Assembly: GCA_022712835.1 (NCBI GenBank)
Contig: JAFLJU010000111.1
Location: forward strand, 1-18,970
Source: Desulfobacteraceae bacterium
Lineage (GTDB): Bacteria; Desulfobacterota; Desulfobacteria; Desulfobacterales; Desulfobacteraceae
Length of the DNA stretch: 18,970 nucleotides
Direction: 5' to 3'
In this document: positions 15,249-18,970 of the stretch, piece after piece
Position numbering within the stretch: position 1 is the first letter of the stretch
How the letters are laid out: each line of letters starts with the position of its first letter
Made by a program: the position numbers and the translations under genes
The notes under the pieces: model-generated
Told to the model about the DNA's origin: nothing
The model's input: the letters and a program-made list of their open reading frames with translations, nothing else
Databases searched by the model: none

Positions 15249-16127
15249 ATGAGCGAATCCAACAATAAAGCCGCCATCACAAACCGCTATGACTTTGCTT
15301 TGATTTTCGATGTAAAAGACGGGAATCCAAATGGAGATCCTGATGCCGGGAACCTGCCCAGAATCGATCCGGAAACCGGCCACGGCCTTGTCACTGATGT
15401 CTGCCTCAAAAGAAAAGTTAGAAATTATATTCAAATTTTAAAAGAAACCAAACCCCCATTTGACATCTTTATTAAAGAAAAAGCAGTGCTCAACACACTC
15501 ATTGACCAGGCCCATGAGCAGGAAACCGTAAAGGAAATAAAAAACAAAGGAGACAAAACCGTAGCTGCCAGGAAATGGATGTGCCAGAACTACTATGACA
15601 TCAGAACCTTTGGCGCTGTAATGAGCACAGGAGAAAATGCAGGCCAGGTCAGGGGACCTGTCCAAATGACCTTTGGCAGATCGGCAGACCCTGTTGTCAT
15701 CCTAGAACATGCCATTACCCGGATGGCAGTTGCAACCAAAGCAGAAGCTGAAAAACAAAAGGGCGACAACAGAACCATGGGCAGAAAAAATACCATCCCA
15801 TACGGAATTTATATGGCCCACGGATTCATATCCCCCCACTTGGCCGCTCAAACAGGGTTTAATGAAACCGACCTTTTTCTGTTCTGGGAATCTCTGGTTA
15901 ATATGTTCGAGCTTGACCGTTCGGCTGCCAGAGGGCTTATGTCAACCCGGAAATTAATCATTTTCAAGCATGACTCAGCCCTGGGCAATGCTCCTGCCTA
16001 CGCCCTGTTTGACAGAATTTCAATCAAAAACAAGGATAAAAACAAACCGGCCAGGAATTTCAGCGACTATGAATTGGAAATCAATGAAACTGAGCTGCCC
16101 AAAGGCATTACCATTGAAACAAGATAA
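15249..16127 (+). CDS. cas7c: Cas7c (Csd2), crRNA-backbone subunit
   Basis: This 292-residue RAMP protein polymerises along the spacer part of the crRNA to form the Cascade filament. The Csd2 hallmark [13 protein letters not shown] lies at 26-38, after the first strand [12 protein letters not shown]. Other family segments are [12 protein letters not shown] (about 117-128), [10 protein letters not shown] (136-145) and [20 protein letters not shown] (178-197). The ATG follows AAGGAGAATATAAAA. The length is normal for the family (~285). It sits between cas8c (30 bp) and cas4 (14 bp). Several copies per complex are needed, which suits its own strong ribosome-binding site. Confidence 0.97.
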   Translation: MSESNNKAAITNRYDFALIFDVKDGNPNGDPDAGNLPRIDPETGHGLVTDVCLKRKVRNYIQILKETKPPFDIFIKEKAVLNTLIDQAHEQETVKEIKNKGDKTVAARKWMCQNYYDIRTFGAVMSTGENAGQVRGPVQMTFGRSADPVVILEHAITRMAVATKAEAEKQKGDNRTMGRKNTIPYGIYMAHGFISPHLAAQTGFNETDLFLFWESLVNMFELDRSAARGLMSTRKLIIFKHDSALGNAPAYALFDRISIKNKDKNKPARNFSDYELEINETELPKGITIETR

Positions 16128-16141
16128 TCGGATAATTTCCA

Positions 16142-16777
16142 GTGATAAATGATAACGATCTTATCCCCCTGTCCGCCCTACAGCACTACCTGTTCTGCCC
16201 AAGGCAGTGCGCCTTGATTCATGTGGAGCGTCAATGGTTTGAAAACAAATTCACAGCAGAAGGCAAGGTAATGCATGACCGGGTGGACAAGGGCGGGGAC
16301 CGTGACCGGGGGCAAATTCGAATCGAATACACCCTTCACCTTGTCTGCCGTGAGCTTGGGCTAGTGGGGCAGGCAGATGTGGTGGAATTCCACCTGACAG
16401 ATAAAAAGAACCGAATATGGACCCCTTATCCTGTAGAGTATAAACGGGGCAGACCCAAAAAGGATAATATCGATAAGGTTCAGCTTTGCGCCCAGGCGCT
16501 ATGCCTTGAAAAAATGCATGATACCCTAATCCCGGAAGGTGCTCTGTTCTATGGAAAAACCCGCAGACGGCAGAAAGTTGCCTTCACACAGGATCTCAGG
16601 AAGGAAACAATTGATACGACAAGACAGCTCCGTACCATGATCCACAACCGGATCACGCCAGGCCCCTCCTATCATGTTAAATGTGAGAACTGTTCGTTTA
16701 TTGATTTTTGCATGCCCCTTGTCTGTAAGGGCAAATCCGTGCAGGTCTATCTAAAAAAAATGACGGAATCCAAATGA
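16142..16777 (+). CDS. cas4: Cas4, RecB-like nuclease for PAM-directed spacer processing
   Basis: This 211-residue iron-sulfur nuclease works with Cas1-Cas2 to trim prespacers and choose those with the proper PAM. It begins LIPLSALQHYLFCPRQCALI. Visible nuclease residues are His45, Asp79 (GQADVVE), and Glu99-x-Lys101 (VEYKRG), then the QxxxY-like helix DKVQLCAQALCLE. Cysteines at 19, 23, 181, 184, 190 and 195 include the expected 4Fe-4S ligands (CENCSFIDFC region). I use GTG 16142: an in-frame TAA lies just upstream at 16133 and the next ATG (16149) is out of frame. No good Shine-Dalgarno is seen, so translation probably depends on cas7c read-through. Its end overlaps cas1 by 4 bases. Confidence 0.94.
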   Translation: MINDNDLIPLSALQHYLFCPRQCALIHVERQWFENKFTAEGKVMHDRVDKGGDRDRGQIRIEYTLHLVCRELGLVGQADVVEFHLTDKKNRIWTPYPVEYKRGRPKKDNIDKVQLCAQALCLEKMHDTLIPEGALFYGKTRRRQKVAFTQDLRKETIDTTRQLRTMIHNRITPGPSYHVKCENCSFIDFCMPLVCKGKSVQVYLKKMTESK

Positions 16778-17805
16778 AAAAACTTTTAAACACCCTATTT
16801 GTAACCACCCAGAGAAGTTACCTTTCAAAGGAAGGCGAAACCATTGTGGTCAAAGTGGAAAAGGAAATAAAGCTGCGCATTCCCATACACACCCTATCAG
16901 GCATTGTATGTTTCGGCAATGTATCCATGAGCCCGTTTCTAATGGGATTTTGTGCTGAAAAAGATGTATCCGTAAGTTTCATGACCCAGTACGGACGATT
17001 TTTAGCCCGGATCAAGGGTCCTGTCTCGGGTAACGTCCTTGTCCGCCGGGAACAATACCGCCGGGCGGATAAAGAAGATACATCGTCCCAGATTGCAGCG
17101 GCCATCCTGTCTGCAAAAATTTCCAACTGCCGCAGGGTGCTCCAACGATTTTTAAGGGACCATGGCGGTACGACAATTGATGCCCCAGTAAAACAGGCTA
17201 TTTCCCGTCTGGGACGGTCCATAAAGAGTATTTCCCTCCCCCTGCCACTGAACCGAATTAGGGGCATTGAAGGAGATGCTGCTGCCAATTATTTCAGCGT
17301 ATTTGATCATTTAATCACAGCGCAGAAAAAAGATTTTTCGTTCTCCGGAAGAAACAGGCGCCCCCCATTGGATGAGGTCAACTGCCTTCTTTCATTTTTT
17401 TACACCCTTCTTATGCATGATGTCAGATCCGCACTTGAATGTGTTGGCCTTGACCCGGCAGTTGGCTTCCTCCACAGAGACAGACCTGGAAGGTCAGGAC
17501 TGGCCCTTGATATGATGGAGGAATTTAGACCGCTTATTGCTGACCGTCTGACCCTGACCTTAGTCAATCTTTGTCAGGTGAACAAAGAAGATTTTTTCAA
17601 AAAAGATTCAATCGCAGTCTACATGACGGAGATCGGCAGAAAGAAGGTATTGGTCGCTTATCAAAAAAGAAAACAGGATGAGATTTATCATCCCTTTATC
17701 GAAAAAAAAGTTTTGATTGGTCAACTCTTTTATATTCAGGCGCTTTTAATGAACCGATATATGCGGAATGATCTGGATGGATATCCCCCCTTTTTCTGGA
17801 GGTAA
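16774..17805 (+). CDS. cas1: Cas1 integrase, type I-C
   Basis: This 343-residue protein forms the Cas1-Cas2 integrase that inserts new spacers at the leader end of the array. The N-terminal beta domain is followed by the helical catalytic domain. Active-site candidates are Glu166 (IRGIEGDAAANYF), His234 (GFLHRDRPGR) and Asp246/Glu249 (LALDMMEEFRPL), all in the expected order. The length is typical for I-C Cas1. The start codon is within the cas4 stop overlap (ATGA), implying coupled translation with its partner Cas4. The stop TAA lies inside the ribosome-binding site of cas2 (GGAGGTAA), another tight joint. Confidence 0.97.
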   Translation: MKKLLNTLFVTTQRSYLSKEGETIVVKVEKEIKLRIPIHTLSGIVCFGNVSMSPFLMGFCAEKDVSVSFMTQYGRFLARIKGPVSGNVLVRREQYRRADKEDTSSQIAAAILSAKISNCRRVLQRFLRDHGGTTIDAPVKQAISRLGRSIKSISLPLPLNRIRGIEGDAAANYFSVFDHLITAQKKDFSFSGRNRRPPLDEVNCLLSFFYTLLMHDVRSALECVGLDPAVGFLHRDRPGRSGLALDMMEEFRPLIADRLTLTLVNLCQVNKEDFFKKDSIAVYMTEIGRKKVLVAYQKRKQDEIYHPFIEKKVLIGQLFYIQALLMNRYMRNDLDGYPPFFWR

Positions 17806-17811
17806 TTCTCA

Positions 17812-18099
17812 ATGATGGTCCTTGTCAGCTATGATGTTTCAATAAATAGAAATGGGCAAAAAAGGCTCAGAAGAGTTGCCAAAGCCTGTAAAGATTATGG
17901 ACAAAGGGTTCAGTTCTCAATTTTTGAATGTAATGTAGATCCTGCCCAGTGGACATTGCTTAAGCAACGCTTAACAGATGAGATCAATCCTGAAACAGAC
18001 AGCCTGAGATTCTATTTCCTCGGTTCCAATTGGAAAAAAAGAATCGAACATATTGGCGCAAAAAAATCCATTGATATGGAAGGGCCGTTAATCATTTAA
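17812..18099 (+). CDS. cas2: Cas2, integrase structural subunit
   Basis: The 95-residue ferredoxin-fold protein bridges two Cas1 dimers during spacer acquisition. It opens MMVLVSYDVS with Asp8 at the conserved metal position. The middle has GQRVQFSIFECNVD and the second half LRFYFLGSNW, both usual for type I-C Cas2. ATG 17812 is preferred over the ATG at 17815: GGAGG (17798-17802) is nine bases away from the former. It is the last cas gene. Its stop overlaps the first bases of a leader hairpin. Confidence 0.97.
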   Translation: MMVLVSYDVSINRNGQKRLRRVAKACKDYGQRVQFSIFECNVDPAQWTLLKQRLTDEINPETDSLRFYFLGSNWKKRIEHIGAKKSIDMEGPLII

Positions 18100-18130
18100 G
18101 CCTGCGCGGACCTATAGCCGGTCTGAGGCT
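18099..18130 (+). other. Hairpin at the cas2 stop and start of the leader
   Basis: AGCCT (18099-18103) pairs with AGGCT (18126-18130), and inside it GACC (18109-18112) pairs with GGTC (18120-18123). The TGCGCGGACC stretch resembles the GCGCGAACC-type sequence I recall downstream of cas2 in other I-C loci. It could end the cas transcript or be a leader element; no T-run follows. Confidence 0.4.
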
Positions 18131-18327
18131 GATTAATGCGGAAGACCCAATCCATCCTCTTTTTAGCCTGAAACTTCCCTACAGGGTCGCGACAATCCTA
18201 ACTCACTTAAAATATTGATATTATGCATTGTTCTTTGACAATTTATGCTCAACTTTTTAACAAATTATTTAGATTCGCATTTTGATCTCTCAAATAGATG
18301 TGATATCAAAGAGTTGTACCTATGACA
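18131..18327 (+). promoter_or_regulatory. CRISPR leader with array promoter
   Basis: This AT-rich noncoding stretch lies between cas2 and the first repeat. A perfect TTGACA at 18235-18240 is followed after 17 bp by TAACAA (18258-18263), a weak -10. Transcription would begin near 18270, about 60 bp before repeat 1. Leaders in type I systems also hold the integration signals read by Cas1-Cas2. A GTCGCGAC palindrome (at about 18186-18193) is present. No gene is seen. Confidence 0.65.
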
Positions 18328-18970
18328 GTCGCTCCTTCACGGGAGCGTGGATTGAAACATCTTCTCACGATTGCATGGATCGTTCCGTCGTTGTCGCTCC
18401 TTCACGGGAGCGTGGATTGAAACTTATTGGCAGATTGGGAACCGTGGTGGCATCTCCAGTCGCTCCTTCACGGGAGCGTGGATTGAAACCTGTTGGATTG
18501 TAACCAGTAGGCATAAGATTTCCCGTCGCTCCTTCACGGGAGCGTGGATTGAAACAATTTTTGACCGAAGAAATCACGACAAGCGGATTGTCGCTCCTTC
18601 ACGGGAGCGTGGATTGAAACAGTACAACACCATCTTGAAAAATTAGCTGGCGGAGTCGCTCCTTCACGGGAGCGTGGATTGAAACTAATAACAGGGCGGC
18701 CCAGGCTGTTTACAATGGCAAGTCGCTCCTTCACGGGAGCGTGGATTGAAACAAAACATTGCCGTATTTAATGCAGCAACCAGGAAGTCGCTCCTTCACG
18801 GGAGCGTGGATTGAAACAAATAATGTCCCCTTTCCGTTCCTGCCCCCTGGGGTCGCTCCTTCACGGGAGCGTGGCTTGAAACACCCTGCCAGGCGAACAC
18901 GGCCCCTTAATAAGGAGGTCGCTCCTTCACGGGAGCGTGGATTGAAACCACACACCAGTGTGTGCTATTC
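18328..18970 (+). CRISPR. Type I-C CRISPR array, at least 10 repeats, cut by the window end
   Basis: Ten 31-bp repeats start at 18328, 18393, 18459, 18525, 18590, 18655, 18722, 18787, 18852 and 18918. Each begins GTCGCTCCTTCACGGG and ends GGATTGAAAC. Nine are identical; repeat 9 has C for A at its 24th base (18875). Spacers 1-9 are 34, 35, 35, 34, 34, 36, 34, 34 and 35 bp and all different; 22 bases after repeat 10 are visible. The repeat has an inner stem CGCTCC/GGAGCG (repeat positions 3-8 and 15-20). Cleavage at its base would leave the 11-base 5' handle TGGATTGAAAC usual in type I-C. Orientation with cas2 and leader on the left matches the ATTGAAAC end, so new spacers enter at the left. 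Confidence 0.99.

Noticed and set aside
18282..18955. Open frames running through the array on both strands, with repeated RSFTGAWIET-like or NPRSREGAT-like units
   Set aside because: These are translations of the CRISPR repeats, not proteins.

Overview
The window looks like chromosome of a mesophilic, fatty-acid-oxidising sulfate reducer in the Desulfobacterota (Desulfobacteraceae-like). This is inferred from moderate GC and from the gene set: a MetF-type C1 enzyme, a fused B12-dependent acyl-CoA mutase next to thiolase and 3-hydroxyacyl-CoA dehydrogenase, and a type I-C CRISPR-Cas locus. No species can be named from sequence alone.

Left part (1-9.1 kb), core and fatty-acid metabolism. Positions 115-408 on the minus strand hold a decayed remnant that resembles the C-terminus of a GrpB/UPF0157 protein. 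An intact methylenetetrahydrofolate-reductase-like gene (421-1278, +) follows and converges on a minus-strand block across two strong hairpins. In transcription order the block is a TetR regulator (9054-8404), IcmF (8295-5032), acetyl-CoA acetyltransferase (4903-3728), 3-hydroxybutyryl-CoA dehydrogenase (3573-2722) and an M24 metallopeptidase (2609-1374). IcmF joins a B12 domain, a MeaB-like G-protein chaperone and the mutase core. It carries the Phe/Gln pair expected for isobutyryl-CoA/n-butyryl-CoA interconversion. With the dehydrogenase and thiolase this gives part of a route from isobutyrate or butyrate to acetyl-CoA, probably under the TetR protein. An AAAC-N3-GTTT palindrome lies before icmF, and a GAGCGCTC-centred palindrome lies before tetR.

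Middle (9.06-9.47 kb): a noncoding stretch between divergent regulators. It holds inverted repeats, a possible single insertion-sequence end and a good sigma70-type promoter reading right.

Right part (9.47 kb to the end), a complete subtype I-C CRISPR-Cas system in canonical order. A WYL-domain regulator is followed by cas3 (HD nuclease plus helicase), cas5c, cas8c, cas7c, cas4, cas1, cas2, a leader of about 228 bp, and an array of at least ten 31-bp repeats that runs off the window. The effector genes are tightly packed, with 4-nt overlaps at cas5/cas8 and cas4/cas1. Inside cas8c an unusually strong ribosome-binding site precedes an in-frame ATG at 14850. This is the expected separate start of the Cas11c small subunit. 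A perfect 11-bp inverted repeat with half-site centres two helical turns apart sits between the WYL gene and cas3 and is a candidate operator. All signature motifs of Cas3, Cas4, Cas1 and Cas2 are intact, so the locus looks functional.

I found no clear wholly new system. The most useful leads are the internal Cas11c start, the WYL gene plus palindrome as a cas control module, the single variant repeat that changes one crRNA handle, and the IcmF cluster with its candidate operators.
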